Shown: positions 31,555 through 40,967, counted from the stretch's first letter. The stretch is DNA of 53,226 nucleotides from Myxococcales bacterium (GCA_014240165.1 JAAZXM010000028.1:1-53226); one strand, 5' to 3'. Program-made: numbers and translations. Notes: generated from the letters alone by a model not told the origin.

Positions 31555-32757
31555 ATGAAGGCGGCGGCGACGCCCCGGGTTCCGGGATTCCGGGCCAGCG
31601 GGGTCCACTGCGGGGTCAAGGCCAAAGGGCTGGACCTGGCCCTGCTGGCCAGTGAGGTGCCCGCCACGGTGGCCGGTGTCTTTACCCGCTCCAGTGTGGT
31701 CGGCGCGCCCGTGGAACTCAGCCGTCAGCGGGTGCGCTCCGGGCGCGCCCGGGCGGTGGTGGTGAATAGTGGTGTTGCGAACGTCGCCATGGGGGCGCGG
31801 GGTCGGCGGGACGCGGTCCGGATGGGTGATCTGGCCGCCCGGGCCCTGGGCTGCCCGGCGCGCGACGTGCTGGTGGCTTCCACCGGGGTGATCGGAGAGC
31901 CGCTGCCCATGGCGGCCATTGGACGCGGAGTCAGCGCCGCCGCCCAGGCCCTCGCGGAGGGGGGCCTCGCTCGCGCCGCCCAGGCGATCCGCACGACGGA
32001 TACCTTCGCCAAACTCGCCAGCCGAAGGCTTCGCATCGGGGGCCGAATGGTCACCGTGGCGGGAATCGCCAAGGGGTCGGGGATGATCGAACCCGATATG
32101 GCGACGATGTTGGCCTTCCTGCTGACGGATGCCGATACCTCGAGCCCCTATTTGCGCGGAGTGCTCCGCCGGGTGAGCGACGACACCTTCAACCGCGTCA
32201 GCGTGGATGGCGAAACCAGTACCAGCGACAGCGTCTTGTTGTTGGCCAATGGCGTCTCGGGTGCGCCGCGGCTGAGCCGCACAGGCGCCGGCGATGCCCA
32301 CCGCTTCGAAGAGGCAGTGCATGCCGTGGCGGAGTCCCTGGCCATGGATCTGGCCCGGGACGGCGAGGGGGCGACCAAACTCGTGAAGGTGGTGGTCTCG
32401 GGGGCGAGCAGCGCCCGAGAGGCCCGGGCGTCGGCGCGCCGGGTCGCCAACTCGCTGCTCGTGAAAACCGCGATCTTCGGGGCCGACCCGAATTGGGGGC
32501 GGATCCTTCAGACCGTGGGGGCGGGCCGAGTGAAACTGAACTTGGCTCGCACGCGAATCAGGCTCTGCGGAATCACGGTCTTTCGCGACGGCGCGTCCGC
32601 GGGGCCCGCGGCCCGGCGCCGAGCCGCCGAACGCCTGGCGGGGAGCGACGAGGTGGAAATCAGCGTGGACCTGGCGGCGGGCGCACACAGCGAGCGAATC
32701 TGGACCTGCGATCTGACCACCGACTATGTCCGGATCAACGCCGAGTACACCACCTGA
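31555..32757 (+). CDS. argJ: Glutamate N-acetyltransferase / amino-acid acetyltransferase ArgJ
   Basis: The 400-residue ornithine acetyltransferase transfers acetyl from N-acetylornithine to glutamate in the cyclic arginine pathway, and may also use acetyl-CoA. The autoprocessing site is clear: KGSGMIEPDMATMLAF with Thr184 as the new N-terminal nucleophile, preceded by the oxyanion-hole segment STGVIG (109-114). The usual NSGNANA stretch reads NSGVANV, a mild change. ATG 31555 has GGGGAGG five bases upstream; a TTG at 31525 lies in the terminator T-run and is rejected. The adjacency to secA is conserved in related bacteria. Confidence 0.93.
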   Translation: MKAAATPRVPGFRASGVHCGVKAKGLDLALLASEVPATVAGVFTRSSVVGAPVELSRQRVRSGRARAVVVNSGVANVAMGARGRRDAVRMGDLAARALGCPARDVLVASTGVIGEPLPMAAIGRGVSAAAQALAEGGLARAAQAIRTTDTFAKLASRRLRIGGRMVTVAGIAKGSGMIEPDMATMLAFLLTDADTSSPYLRGVLRRVSDDTFNRVSVDGETSTSDSVLLLANGVSGAPRLSRTGAGDAHRFEEAVHAVAESLAMDLARDGEGATKLVKVVVSGASSAREARASARRVANSLLVKTAIFGADPNWGRILQTVGAGRVKLNLARTRIRLCGITVFRDGASAGPAARRRAAERLAGSDEVEISVDLAAGAHSERIWTCDLTTDYVRINAEYTT

Positions 32758-32803
32758 ACCACCGCCCCCCGTGGGGCCAAGATGGTCGGCGCAGTTGGAT
32801 TTT

Positions 32804-32822
32804 GCTACCTAGAGCGGCGGCC
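32804..32822 (+). promoter_or_regulatory. rpsB promoter -10/discriminator box
   Basis: TACCTA (32806-32811) followed by a GC-rich stretch matches the rplM promoter box at 47475-47493 in 15 of 19 positions. The -35 at the right distance (TGGTCG) is poor. A GC-rich discriminator is a known correlate of stringent control. Confidence 0.4.
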
Positions 32823-32882
32823 AATCCGAATGGGGTTGGTACAACACACGCTTTAGTCCGCCCCTGCGGTGCCGGAGAGATC

Positions 32883-32921
32883 CGGTTGGGGTTCAACGGA
32901 ACTGGAGCGGAGGACCAACCG
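32883..32921 (+). promoter_or_regulatory. Structured rpsB leader
   Basis: CGGTTGG (32883-32889) pairs exactly with CCAACCG (32915-32921), and inside it GTTC/GAAC forms a small hairpin. The structure ends three bases before the AAGGAG ribosome-binding site of rpsB. Ribosomal protein S2 represses rpsB-tsf through a leader RNA in gammaproteobacteria; a similar role here is inference. Confidence 0.4.
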
Positions 32922-32935
32922 CGAAGGAGAAGAGC

Positions 32936-34138
32936 ATGAGCGAGACGACGGCGCCGCCGTCGGTGGAGGGCGATGCGCCCGCCGCCCCGCCCACGGCGGA
33001 AGGATCCGCGGCCGAGGCTTTCGAGAAGACCGACTTGAGCATCCGTGCGCTGCTCGAGGCCGGTGCCCATTTCGGCCACCAGACCCACCGTTGGAATCCC
33101 CTGATGCGCCCGTTCATTTTTGGCGCGCGCAACGGGACCCACATTCTCGATCTCGACCAGACGTTGCCGAGTTTCAAGGCCAGCCTGGATCACGTGCGCG
33201 AGGCCGTTGCGGGTGGTGGCAACGTGCTCTTCGTAGGCACCAAGCGACAGGCTGCCGCGTGCATCAAGGAGCAGGCCGAACGGAGCGGGCAGTACTACGT
33301 CAACAACCGCTGGCTCGGCGGCATGCTGACCAATTGGAAGACGGTCAAGAAATCCATCGAGACCTACAAGAGCCTGATCGAGATCCAGGCGGACGAAGAG
33401 AAGAGGGCCGAGCACTCGAAGAAGGAACTCGCCCGGATGAACCGCCTGTGCCTGAAATACGACAAGTCCCTGGCGGGCATCAAGGAAATGACGCGTCTGC
33501 CCGACGTGATCTTCGTCGTGGATGTCGGCAAGGAATCCATCGCGATCAGCGAGGCCCGGCGCCTGGGCATTCCGATCATTGCCGTCGTGGACAGCAATCG
33601 AGACCCCCGCAATATCGACTACGTGATCCCGGGCAACGACGATGCCACCCGGGCGATTGCGCTCTACTGCCAGTGCGTGGCCGATGCGTGCATCGAGGGC
33701 GAGGTCATCCGTCAGGATAAGTTGGTGGCCGAGAAGGAAGCCCAGCCGGACGAATCCGAGGCCAAGACACTCCCGGGCACCGGCCGACGGGTGGTGGAGA
33801 TCACCCAGCCGCCGCGACGCAGCCGCGGCGCATCGGGCGCTGGCAGCGGGTCGGGCCGCACCCAGAGTGCGGGCGGCTGGTCGGATAAGCGCGGCGAGGG
33901 CGAAGCCGCCAAGGCGGATGGGGGCGGCGATGGAGCCGCGAAGGAATCCGCCGCGGCGGAGAAGCCCGCTCCGGCCAAGAAGAAAGCCGCCAAGGCCAAG
34001 GCGACGAAAGCCAAGGCCAAGACGGATGAAGCACCCGCGCCGGATGCGGCCGAGAGCGCAGCCGCGGAAGCCGAGCCCGCGGAAGCCAAGCCCGCCGAGG
34101 TGGAGGCTGCGGCCAGCGAAGGCGAAAAGACCGACTGA
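32936..34138 (+). CDS. rpsB: 30S ribosomal protein S2 with N- and C-terminal extensions
   Basis: The 400-residue protein contains a full S2 core at about 33-255, with [19 protein letters not shown], the [12 protein letters not shown] motif and [19 protein letters not shown]. About 30 residues rich in Ala, Pro and Glu are added at the start, and about 145 at the end, which is low-complexity Ala/Lys/Glu. Typical S2 is about 240 residues. The gene has AAGGAG seven bases before its ATG and heads the rpsB-tsf-pyrH-frr cluster. The tail is continuous and in frame, with no sign of frameshift. Confidence 0.96.
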   Translation: MSETTAPPSVEGDAPAAPPTAEGSAAEAFEKTDLSIRALLEAGAHFGHQTHRWNPLMRPFIFGARNGTHILDLDQTLPSFKASLDHVREAVAGGGNVLFVGTKRQAAACIKEQAERSGQYYVNNRWLGGMLTNWKTVKKSIETYKSLIEIQADEEKRAEHSKKELARMNRLCLKYDKSLAGIKEMTRLPDVIFVVDVGKESIAISEARRLGIPIIAVVDSNRDPRNIDYVIPGNDDATRAIALYCQCVADACIEGEVIRQDKLVAEKEAQPDESEAKTLPGTGRRVVEITQPPRRSRGASGAGSGSGRTQSAGGWSDKRGEGEAAKADGGGDGAAKESAAAEKPAPAKKKAAKAKATKAKAKTDEAPAPDAAESAAAEAEPAEAKPAEVEAAASEGEKTD

Positions 34139-34211
34139 AGCGGCGAGTGAGAGGGCCCGGTGGGTGCCCCCAAAACCGCAAAAAAGCGAGCTGTAGACCG
34201 AGGAGAGAGGC

Positions 34212-35060
34212 GTGGCAGAGATTTCTGCGAAGGATGTGAAGGCCCTACGCGACCAGACGGGCGCGGGCATGATGGATTGCAAGGCGGCGCTCAAGGACAG
34301 CGACGGCGATGTCGAGCGCGCGACGGATCTGCTGCGCGAGCGTGGCCTCTCCAAGGCGGGCAAGCGCGCGGGCCGGACCACCAGCGAAGGTGCGGTGGCG
34401 CTTTCCATTGAGAGCGGCTTTGGCGTGATGATCGAACTCGGTTGCGAAACCGATTTCGTCGCCAAGAACGACCAATTTCAGGGTCTCGTCCAGGGCATCG
34501 CCGACGCCTTGCGCGAGACCGGGGATGTGCCGGATGTCGAGTCGGCGCTTTCTGCGAAGATCGGCGCCGAGAGCGTGGATGAACACATCAAGGCCGCCGT
34601 AGGCCGCGTGGGCGAGAATATTCAACTCAAGCGCGTGGGCTCGGTCCGGGTTGACGGCGTCGTGGGCGGTTATATCCATGGCGGCGGCAAGCTCGGCGTC
34701 CTGGTTGGAGTGGCCGCGGCCGATGGCGATGGCGCCGCCCAGGTGGCCAAGGACATGGCGATGCACGTGGCGGCCGCCGACCCGACTCCGCTGGCCGTGG
34801 ATCAGGATGGCCTGGACCCGGTTGTGGTTGAAAAAGAGCGAACCATCCTGCGTAACCAGGCGCTCGAGAGCGGCAAGCCCGAGAATATCGTCGACAATAT
34901 GGTGACGGGACGTTTGAAGAAATTCTTTGCCGAAAACTGCCTGCTGGAGCAGGCCTTCGTCAAGGATCCCGACCAGACGGTGGGCCAGGTGCTCGCCGCC
35001 ACCGGCGAGGCGAAGGTGAGCGAGTTTCTCCGCTTCAAGCTGGGCGAGGGAGGCGAGTGA
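34212..35060 (+). CDS. tsf: Translation elongation factor Ts
   Basis: The 282-residue nucleotide exchange factor for EF-Tu. It starts with the UBA-like domain [16 protein letters not shown], then the [11 protein letters not shown] core motif, then [10 protein letters not shown]. It begins at GTG with GAGGAGAGAGG upstream. The stop overlaps the pyrH start (GTGA). Confidence 0.96.
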   Translation: MAEISAKDVKALRDQTGAGMMDCKAALKDSDGDVERATDLLRERGLSKAGKRAGRTTSEGAVALSIESGFGVMIELGCETDFVAKNDQFQGLVQGIADALRETGDVPDVESALSAKIGAESVDEHIKAAVGRVGENIQLKRVGSVRVDGVVGGYIHGGGKLGVLVGVAAADGDGAAQVAKDMAMHVAAADPTPLAVDQDGLDPVVVEKERTILRNQALESGKPENIVDNMVTGRLKKFFAENCLLEQAFVKDPDQTVGQVLAATGEAKVSEFLRFKLGEGGE

Positions 35061-35770
35061 AACCCGCCTACAGCCGCTTGCTGCTCAAGCTCTCGGGCGA
35101 GGGTCTCGCCGGGGATGACGGCTTCGGGATCAACCCGACGGTGATCGCGGGTGTCGCCGAGCAGATTCGGGATGTCCATCGCCTGGGTGTCGAACTCAGC
35201 GTGGTGATCGGCGGCGGGAATATCATTCGGGGCATGACGGCGGCCGCCCAGGGCATGGATCGGGCCAACGCCGACTATATGGGGATGCTGGGAAGCGTCA
35301 TCAACGCCATGGCACTGCAGGACTCCCTGGGCAAGGCGGGCGTGGATACCCGCGTGCTCTCTGCCTTCGAGATCAAACAGGTGGCCGAGGTCTATATTCG
35401 CCGGCGCGCCATTCGGCATATGGAAAAAGGCCGCGTGGTGATCTTCGGGGGAGGCACGGGCAACCCCTATTTCACCACGGATACCGCCGCCGCTTTGCGC
35501 GCCGCGGAAGTGCACGCCGAGGTGATTCTCAAGGCGACCCAGGTCGACGGGGTGTACAGCAGCGACCCGGTTCAGGACCCGTCGGCGGTGCGCTACGAGC
35601 AGCTCTCCTTCAAGGAAGCCATGCAGAAGAACCTGCAGTTCATGGACCAGACGGCGATTGCGCTCTGCCGTGAGAATTCATTGCCCATTGTCGTTTTCGA
35701 TATGGGGGTCACGGGGAATATCCATAGAGTGGCCATGGGCGAGAGTGTCGGAACCGTGGTGAGCGAGTAG
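35057..35770 (+). CDS. pyrH: UMP kinase
   Basis: The 237-residue amino-acid-kinase-fold enzyme makes UDP from UMP. It opens with [13 protein letters not shown], followed by the [10 protein letters not shown] nucleotide loop and the [18 protein letters not shown] substrate loop, then the C-terminal [16 protein letters not shown] start overlaps the tsf stop, indicating coupling. Confidence 0.96.
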   Translation: MKPAYSRLLLKLSGEGLAGDDGFGINPTVIAGVAEQIRDVHRLGVELSVVIGGGNIIRGMTAAAQGMDRANADYMGMLGSVINAMALQDSLGKAGVDTRVLSAFEIKQVAEVYIRRRAIRHMEKGRVVIFGGGTGNPYFTTDTAAALRAAEVHAEVILKATQVDGVYSSDPVQDPSAVRYEQLSFKEAMQKNLQFMDQTAIALCRENSLPIVVFDMGVTGNIHRVAMGESVGTVVSE

Positions 35771-35782
35771 CGGGAGGTCAGA

Positions 35783-36355
35783 ATGGCCGGTGAAGAAGAG
35801 GTTGAACTCGTCCTGGGCGAGTGTCGCGAGACGATGGACAAGACCATCGATACCTACAAGCGCGAGCTTTTGAAGGTCAGGACTGGGCGGGCCACCACCG
35901 CCTTGCTCGACGGCATCTCCGTCGACTATTTCGATACGCCGACGCCCCTCAAGCAGTTGGCGAGTCTGTCGGTGCCCGATCCGCGCATGATCGTGGTTTC
36001 GGCCTTCGATAAATCCAGCATCGGCAATATCGAAAAGGCGATTCAGGGGGCGAACCTCGGTTTGACCCCGAGCAACGATGGCAAGGTGATCCGAATATCG
36101 ATCCCGCCCCTCACCGAGGAGCGCCGGAAGGAACTCGTTCGGCAGGTTCGCAAGAGCGCTGAGGATTACCGGGTGGGCGTTCGGGAAAGCCGCCGGGAGG
36201 CGCTTTCCCTGCTCAAGGACCTGGAGAAAGAGGGCAGCCTTCCGAAGGATGACTGCCATCGCGCCGAGAAGAGCGTTCAGGACTTGACCGACGAGTACGT
36301 CAAGCGGATCGACGATCTCACCGCCCAGAAGGAAAAGGAAGTCCTCGAGGTCTGA
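35783..36355 (+). CDS. frr: Ribosome recycling factor
   Basis: The 190-residue factor works with EF-G to split post-termination ribosomes. The tRNA-like helical body is clear from KVRTGRATTALLDGISVDYF and the C-terminal half with LTEERRKELVRQVRKSAED and VQDLTDEYVKRID. AGGTCAG precedes the ATG. uppS begins two bases after its stop. Confidence 0.96.
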   Translation: MAGEEEVELVLGECRETMDKTIDTYKRELLKVRTGRATTALLDGISVDYFDTPTPLKQLASLSVPDPRMIVVSAFDKSSIGNIEKAIQGANLGLTPSNDGKVIRISIPPLTEERRKELVRQVRKSAEDYRVGVRESRREALSLLKDLEKEGSLPKDDCHRAEKSVQDLTDEYVKRIDDLTAQKEKEVLEV

Positions 36356-36357
36356 TC

Positions 36358-37128
36358 ATGCCCCCTGGCGCCCTTTCCGGAGAACGGCTGCCCCGCCACA
36401 TCGCCATCATCATGGATGGCAATGGCCGCTGGGCCGCCGACCGCGGGCTCGAGCGCAACCGTGGTCACCTGGCGGGCGTGGAGTCGGTCAAGGAAATCGT
36501 GCGCTGCGTGCATGACCTCGGCATGGAGTACCTGACCCTCTACGCCTTCTCGAGTGAGAACTGGAATCGGCCCGATACGGAAGTGACCGAGTTGATGCGG
36601 CTCCTTGAGGTCTATCTGAGCGAGAACATCGAGGAAGCCCAGGAGCGGGGCGTGCGCCTTCGGGTGATGGGGCGGCTGGATCGTTTGCCCGATGCCACCC
36701 GCGCCGCAGTGGATCGCGCGGTGGAGAGCACCCAGGACAACCCCAACGGTGACCTGATTTTTGCCCTGTCCTACGGGGGCCGGGGGGAGATCGTGGACGC
36801 CGCACGCCAATTGATCCGGGCGGCGGAACTCGGCGAGGTGGATCCGGACCTTTTGGACGAGAAGACCTTCGCTGCGCATCTCTATTTGCCCGATGTGCCG
36901 GATCCGGACCTGCTGGTACGCACCGGCGACGAGTGCCGTATCTCGAACTTTCTGCTCTGGCAGATCGCCTACGCGGAGATCCATACCACGGCGGTGATGT
37001 GGCCGGATTTTCGTCGCGAGCACCTCGAAGAAGCGATTCGGGACTACCAGTCTCGGGAGCGTCGCTTCGGCATGACGAGCGCCCAGGTCGAGACCGGCAT
37101 GGGCGAGGGCGGGGCGGGCGAGCGATGA
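36358..37128 (+). CDS. uppS: Isoprenyl transferase (undecaprenyl diphosphate synthase)
   Basis: The 256-residue cis-prenyltransferase makes the C55 carrier for cell-wall synthesis. The catalytic Asp20 lies in IAIIMDGNGRWA, followed by HLAGVESVKEIV, TLYAFSSENWNRP and the C-terminal DLLVRTGDECRISNFLLWQ and WPDFRREHLEEAI. The cluster normally continues with cdsA, but here dxr overlaps the stop directly (ATGA). Confidence 0.95.
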   Translation: MPPGALSGERLPRHIAIIMDGNGRWAADRGLERNRGHLAGVESVKEIVRCVHDLGMEYLTLYAFSSENWNRPDTEVTELMRLLEVYLSENIEEAQERGVRLRVMGRLDRLPDATRAAVDRAVESTQDNPNGDLIFALSYGGRGEIVDAARQLIRAAELGEVDPDLLDEKTFAAHLYLPDVPDPDLLVRTGDECRISNFLLWQIAYAEIHTTAVMWPDFRREHLEEAIRDYQSRERRFGMTSAQVETGMGEGGAGER

Positions 37129-38327
37129 GACGGCTCGCTGTGCTCGGCAGCACCGGCAGCGTCGGGGAGCAGACCCTCGCCGTGGCGGCGGATCACCCGG
37201 AGCACTTCGACGTGGTGGCGCTGGCCGCGGGCCGGAGCATCGCGCGGCTTGCCGAACAGGTGGAGCGCTTTTCCCCGGAAACCGTTTCTGTCGCCGATGA
37301 GGCCGGCGCCCAGGAACTGCGCCAGCGCGTGGGGGAGGGCATTCCCATCGGCGTGGGCACAAGCGGGCTCGAGGCGGTGGCGACCCATCCCTCGGATCTC
37401 GTGATGGCGGCGCTGGTGGGGGCGGTGGGCCTGGCCCCGACCCTGGCCGCCATTCGCGCCGGACGCGACGTTGCGCTGGCCAACAAGGAAGTCATGGTCA
37501 TGGCCGGCGCCCTGGTGCGCCGAGAGGTTTCTGCTCGGGGCACCTCGCTTCTCCCGGTGGACAGCGAACACAGCGCGATCTTCCAGGCCCTGGCGGGCCA
37601 GCGAAGCGAAGATGTCTCGCGCCTGGTCCTGACCTGCTCCGGCGGACCCTTCCGGGATGCGGATGCCTGGCCCGCCCAACGGGTGGCCCAGGCGACTCCG
37701 GCCCAGGCTCTGGCCCACCCCAACTGGGATATGGGGGATAAGATCAGCATCGACTCCGCGAGCCTGATGAACAAGGGGCTCGAAGTCATCGAGGCGCGTT
37801 GGCTCTTCGATGTGCCCGGGGAGCGGATCGAAGTGGTGGTGCATCCCCAATCCATCGTCCATAGCCTGGTGGAGTTCCGGGACACCTCGGTGATCGCACA
37901 ACTCGGCCTGCCGGATATGCGTGTGCCCATCGCGGTGGCGCTGGCCCACCCCGAGCGATTGCCCCTGGATGCCCCGCGACTCGATCTCGCCGAGGTGGGG
38001 CAACTTGATTTCGAGGCCCCGGATCGTGAGCGTTTCCCCGCCTTGGATCTTGCCTACCGCGCCCTGGCTGGGAGCGAGGCCGCCCCGGCGGTGCTCAACG
38101 CCGCCAACGAGGTGACGGTGGCGGCTTTTCTAGAGGGGCGGATCGCCTTCGGTGATATCTCGGCCACCAATGCCCGGGTACTCGATGCGCATTTGGCGGC
38201 CTGCCAGGGCGCGCGCGTGGAATGCCTGGAAGATGTACTCGAGGCGGACCGCTGGGCGCGGCGCAGCGCCCGGGACAGTCTCGGCCTGGACGAAGTTCGG
38301 GCGGCGGCGGGAGAGGGCGGCGCATGA
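37125..38327 (+). CDS. dxr: 1-deoxy-D-xylulose-5-phosphate reductoisomerase
   Basis: The 400-residue enzyme makes MEP, the committed step of non-mevalonate isoprenoid synthesis. The NADPH loop LGSTGSVGEQTL opens the protein; ALANKEVMVMAG, PVDSEHSAIFQ, CSGGPFR and NWDMGDKISIDSASLMNKGLE-type motifs are intact. Start ATG 37125 overlaps the uppS stop; longer in-frame upstream sequence lies inside uppS. Its own stop overlaps rseP. Confidence 0.95.
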   Translation: MRRLAVLGSTGSVGEQTLAVAADHPEHFDVVALAAGRSIARLAEQVERFSPETVSVADEAGAQELRQRVGEGIPIGVGTSGLEAVATHPSDLVMAALVGAVGLAPTLAAIRAGRDVALANKEVMVMAGALVRREVSARGTSLLPVDSEHSAIFQALAGQRSEDVSRLVLTCSGGPFRDADAWPAQRVAQATPAQALAHPNWDMGDKISIDSASLMNKGLEVIEARWLFDVPGERIEVVVHPQSIVHSLVEFRDTSVIAQLGLPDMRVPIAVALAHPERLPLDAPRLDLAEVGQLDFEAPDRERFPALDLAYRALAGSEAAPAVLNAANEVTVAAFLEGRIAFGDISATNARVLDAHLAACQGARVECLEDVLEADRWARRSARDSLGLDEVRAAAGEGGA

Positions 38328-40012
38328 TCCTGTTTGACTATCTCTTTGCGGCGATTCCCATGCTGGGCCTGCTGATCTTTGTCCACGAATTGGGCCATTT
38401 TCTGGTCGCCAAGGCGTGTGGGGTGCGTGTTCTCAAATTCTCCATCGGTTTCGGTTCGGCCATCGGTTTTGGCGATCGCCGGCTTCGCTGGGAGCGGAAC
38501 GGCACCGAGTACGTGATCGCCTGGATCCCCTTCGGCGGCTTCGTGCGCATGCTGGGGGAGCAGATGGTGGGCGACGAAACCGAATCGTCGCTGGTTCCCT
38601 CCGACGCCCGGCCCGACGAGTTTCTCGAGAGCAAGCCCTCGTGGCAGAAGATCGCCATTACCCTGGCGGGGCCAGCCATGAACCTCGGCTTGCCGATCCT
38701 GATCTTCATGATCCTGTTGTGGGCGGGCATTCCCAAAACGAGTTCCGTGGTGGGCATGGTGGAGCGCGACTCGCCGGCGGCCGCGGCAGGCCTGCTCGCG
38801 GGGGATCAGATCCTGGCAGTGAACGGCCAGCCGGTCCACTGGTGGGTAGAGGTTCGCCGGGCCATCGAGGACGCGGGCCCGGGTGATCTCGATCTGCGTG
38901 TGGCCCGGGACGGCGAAGAGTTCGGCCTCGAGTTGCCCTTAGGCAGCCGGGAAGCCCTGGACGAATTCGGTGAGGTGGAGGCGATCGGTTGGGTGGGGCT
39001 GGACAGTCGCCGGCTCCCCGCATTGCTCGGCGTGCCCGGGGCGGATTCGCCCGGGGCCCAGGCCGGCCTCCGCTCGGGCGACCGGGTTCTCACGGTGGGC
39101 GAAACCGAAGTCGAGGATTGGGAAGAATTCCGCTCGGCCTTTCAGTCGGCTCCGGGGTCGCAGGTCGATCTCCGCATCGCCGCCGGGGTGGAGCCGGACG
39201 CCCCTGAGCGTTGGGTCACGGTGCCCGCTCTGGGGGATCTCTCGTCATTGGGTGTGATCTCCGCAACGATTCTGGTGAGCCAGGTTCAGGAGGGCATGCC
39301 CGCAGAGGCCGCGGGCCTGGCCGCGGGGGATCTGATCCTCGAGGTGAACGACCGGCCCGCCGGCAGTTTCCGGACCTTCGCCGATACCGTGCGGGCCAGC
39401 GGCGGTTCGTCCCTGACGATTGCTTTCGCGCGGGAGGGTGAAGTTCGCCGCGTCGAGATCACCCCGGTGCTGCGCGAGGTGCCCGGGCCTTTTGGAATCG
39501 ACGGCATGCAGGAGGAGGTTCTCCAGGTCGGGATCGCCCATGCCATGGCCACCCTGCCGGGACAGCAGGGCCTGGACCGCGTGCGGAACCCCTTGGTCGC
39601 GTTTCCCCGGGCGCTGACACTGACCGGGGAGAACATCGCGCTCCTGCTTCGCGGACTTTCGAAGTTGGTGACCCTGGAGGTCAGCGCGGACCAGATTCGC
39701 GGCCCCATCACGATTGTTCAGATCGCCCGCAAATCCCTGGATGTGGGCTGGCAGGCCTACCTCAGCATGATGATCTTCATCAGCATCAATCTCGGCGTAT
39801 TGAACCTGCTGCCGATTCCGATTCTCGATGGGGGGCAGCTTGTGATCCACGTCATCGAGGGCGTGAAGCGCTCGCCGATTTCCTTTCGAACCCGGGAATA
39901 CGTTCAGCAACTCGGCTTCATGCTCTTGTTGATGCTGATGGGGCTGGCCTTCTGGAACGATCTCTCCGGCCAATGGACGAAGTTCATCGAGTGGCTGACC
40001 ACGGAACTTTGA
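38324..40012 (+). CDS. rseP: Site-2 zinc metalloprotease RseP with three PDZ domains
   Basis: The 562-residue membrane protease cuts membrane-embedded anti-sigma factors and signal peptides. Zinc ligands are His21 and His25 in HELGHF and Asp502 in PIPILDGGQ. Between the catalytic membrane segments lie three PDZ-like repeats, at about 139-205, 230-300 and 311-383, each with an AGLxxGDxIL core; the E. coli enzyme has two and about 450 residues. The start overlaps the dxr stop (ATGA) and the stop overlaps the tsaB start (TTGA). Confidence 0.93.
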   Translation: MILFDYLFAAIPMLGLLIFVHELGHFLVAKACGVRVLKFSIGFGSAIGFGDRRLRWERNGTEYVIAWIPFGGFVRMLGEQMVGDETESSLVPSDARPDEFLESKPSWQKIAITLAGPAMNLGLPILIFMILLWAGIPKTSSVVGMVERDSPAAAAGLLAGDQILAVNGQPVHWWVEVRRAIEDAGPGDLDLRVARDGEEFGLELPLGSREALDEFGEVEAIGWVGLDSRRLPALLGVPGADSPGAQAGLRSGDRVLTVGETEVEDWEEFRSAFQSAPGSQVDLRIAAGVEPDAPERWVTVPALGDLSSLGVISATILVSQVQEGMPAEAAGLAAGDLILEVNDRPAGSFRTFADTVRASGGSSLTIAFAREGEVRRVEITPVLREVPGPFGIDGMQEEVLQVGIAHAMATLPGQQGLDRVRNPLVAFPRALTLTGENIALLLRGLSKLVTLEVSADQIRGPITIVQIARKSLDVGWQAYLSMMIFISINLGVLNLLPIPILDGGQLVIHVIEGVKRSPISFRTREYVQQLGFMLLLMLMGLAFWNDLSGQWTKFIEWLTTEL

Positions 40013-40782
40013 GCAGCCGAGACGAACAGGCCGGGCCGCTCTGCCTGGCCCTGGAAACCGCTGCGCGCTCGGCGAGCGTGGCCCTGATGCGCGGGCCGGA
40101 AGTGCTCGACGCGCGCCGGGGGCCCGAGGGGCAGCATCATTCGGAAACGCTGCTCCCCATGACCGATGCCGTGCTGGTCGCGGCGGGCTGTGCGCTGGAG
40201 GACATCGAACTCTTTGCGGTGTCGATTGGTCCGGGTGGGTTTACCGGGCTGCGCATCGGACTGGCCACGGTCAAGGGACTGGCCTTCGGCAGCGATCGGC
40301 CCGCGGTGGCGGTCTCCTCCCTGGCGGCCCTGGCGCTGGCGGCCTTTCGGGCGGATCCCGGTTCCGAGGGCGAGGTCGTCGTGCCTGCCCTCGATGCGTT
40401 GCGGGGGGAGGTCTATGCGGCGGCCTATGCGCGCGAGGCCCTGGGCGGGGATCTGAGCGAAATTCAACCGAGCCTGGCCGAATCGGTCTATTCCGCCGCT
40501 GATCTGGCCCAGGCGCTTCCCCAAGGCGGTCGCCTGGTGGGGGAGGGGGCGGGTGTGGTGGCGCCCCACCTGACCTCCCATGAGGCCAGTGGTTGGCGGA
40601 GCGAGTCTGGGCCCCCCAGCGTTCCCGATGCGGTGTCGGTGGGGTTGCTGGGCGTCGCGGGCCTGGCGGCGGGCCGCGCCCGGCCCGTAGCCGACTTGGT
40701 GCCCCGCTACGTGCGGCGCGCCGAGGCAGAGGTGGTGCGCACGGCCGAGCGCCTCGAGGCCGACCCGGAAGACGCGCCTTGA
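40009..40782 (+). CDS. tsaB: tRNA threonylcarbamoyladenosine biosynthesis protein TsaB
   Basis: The 257-residue protein is the inactive sugar-kinase-fold partner of TsaD in t6A37 synthesis. LALETAARSASVALM and GPGGFTGLRIGLATVKGLAF are the defining motifs; the C-terminal half is loosely conserved. I choose the TTG at 40009 overlapping the rseP stop, since this would couple the two; an ATG at 39973 lies deeper in rseP. Confidence 0.88.
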   Translation: MSSRDEQAGPLCLALETAARSASVALMRGPEVLDARRGPEGQHHSETLLPMTDAVLVAAGCALEDIELFAVSIGPGGFTGLRIGLATVKGLAFGSDRPAVAVSSLAALALAAFRADPGSEGEVVVPALDALRGEVYAAAYAREALGGDLSEIQPSLAESVYSAADLAQALPQGGRLVGEGAGVVAPHLTSHEASGWRSESGPPSVPDAVSVGLLGVAGLAAGRARPVADLVPRYVRRAEAEVVRTAERLEADPEDAP

Positions 40783-40785
40783 TCT

Positions 40786-40814
40786 TTGACACACTCCTAA
40801 AGCTCGATTAATCT
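40786..40814 (+). promoter_or_regulatory. Candidate ilvC promoter
   Basis: A consensus TTGACA (40786-40791), a 17-base spacer and TAATCT (40809-40814) sit just after tsaB. It is the best sigma-70-like site I see in the window and implies a 147-base leader. Confidence 0.55.
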
Positions 40815-40815
40815 C

Positions 40816-40967
40816 GCGGGCTTAGCGGATCCCGCAGCAGGCGAGGTCCCTGGGTGGAGCGCTCCGTGGCGGGCGAATCCGCCCCTGCACCGCATGGGCC
40901 AGGAAAATTTCATGAGCCCCTGCGCGGCCGGTTGCCCGGCTGCGACACGGAAGGTGAACAGACAGCG
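40816..40967 (+). promoter_or_regulatory. Structured ilvC leader
   Basis: The leader holds three short hairpins: GCGGG/CCCGC (40816-40835), GGCGG/CCGCC near 40872 and GCCGG/CCGGC near 40930. No Leu/Ile/Val-rich leader peptide and no T-run terminator was found, so classic attenuation is not supported. Confidence 0.3.

Noticed and set aside
40894..40967. Leader peptide for ilvC attenuation
   Set aside because: The frame from ATG 40894 is not rich in Leu, Ile or Val and runs into ilvC.
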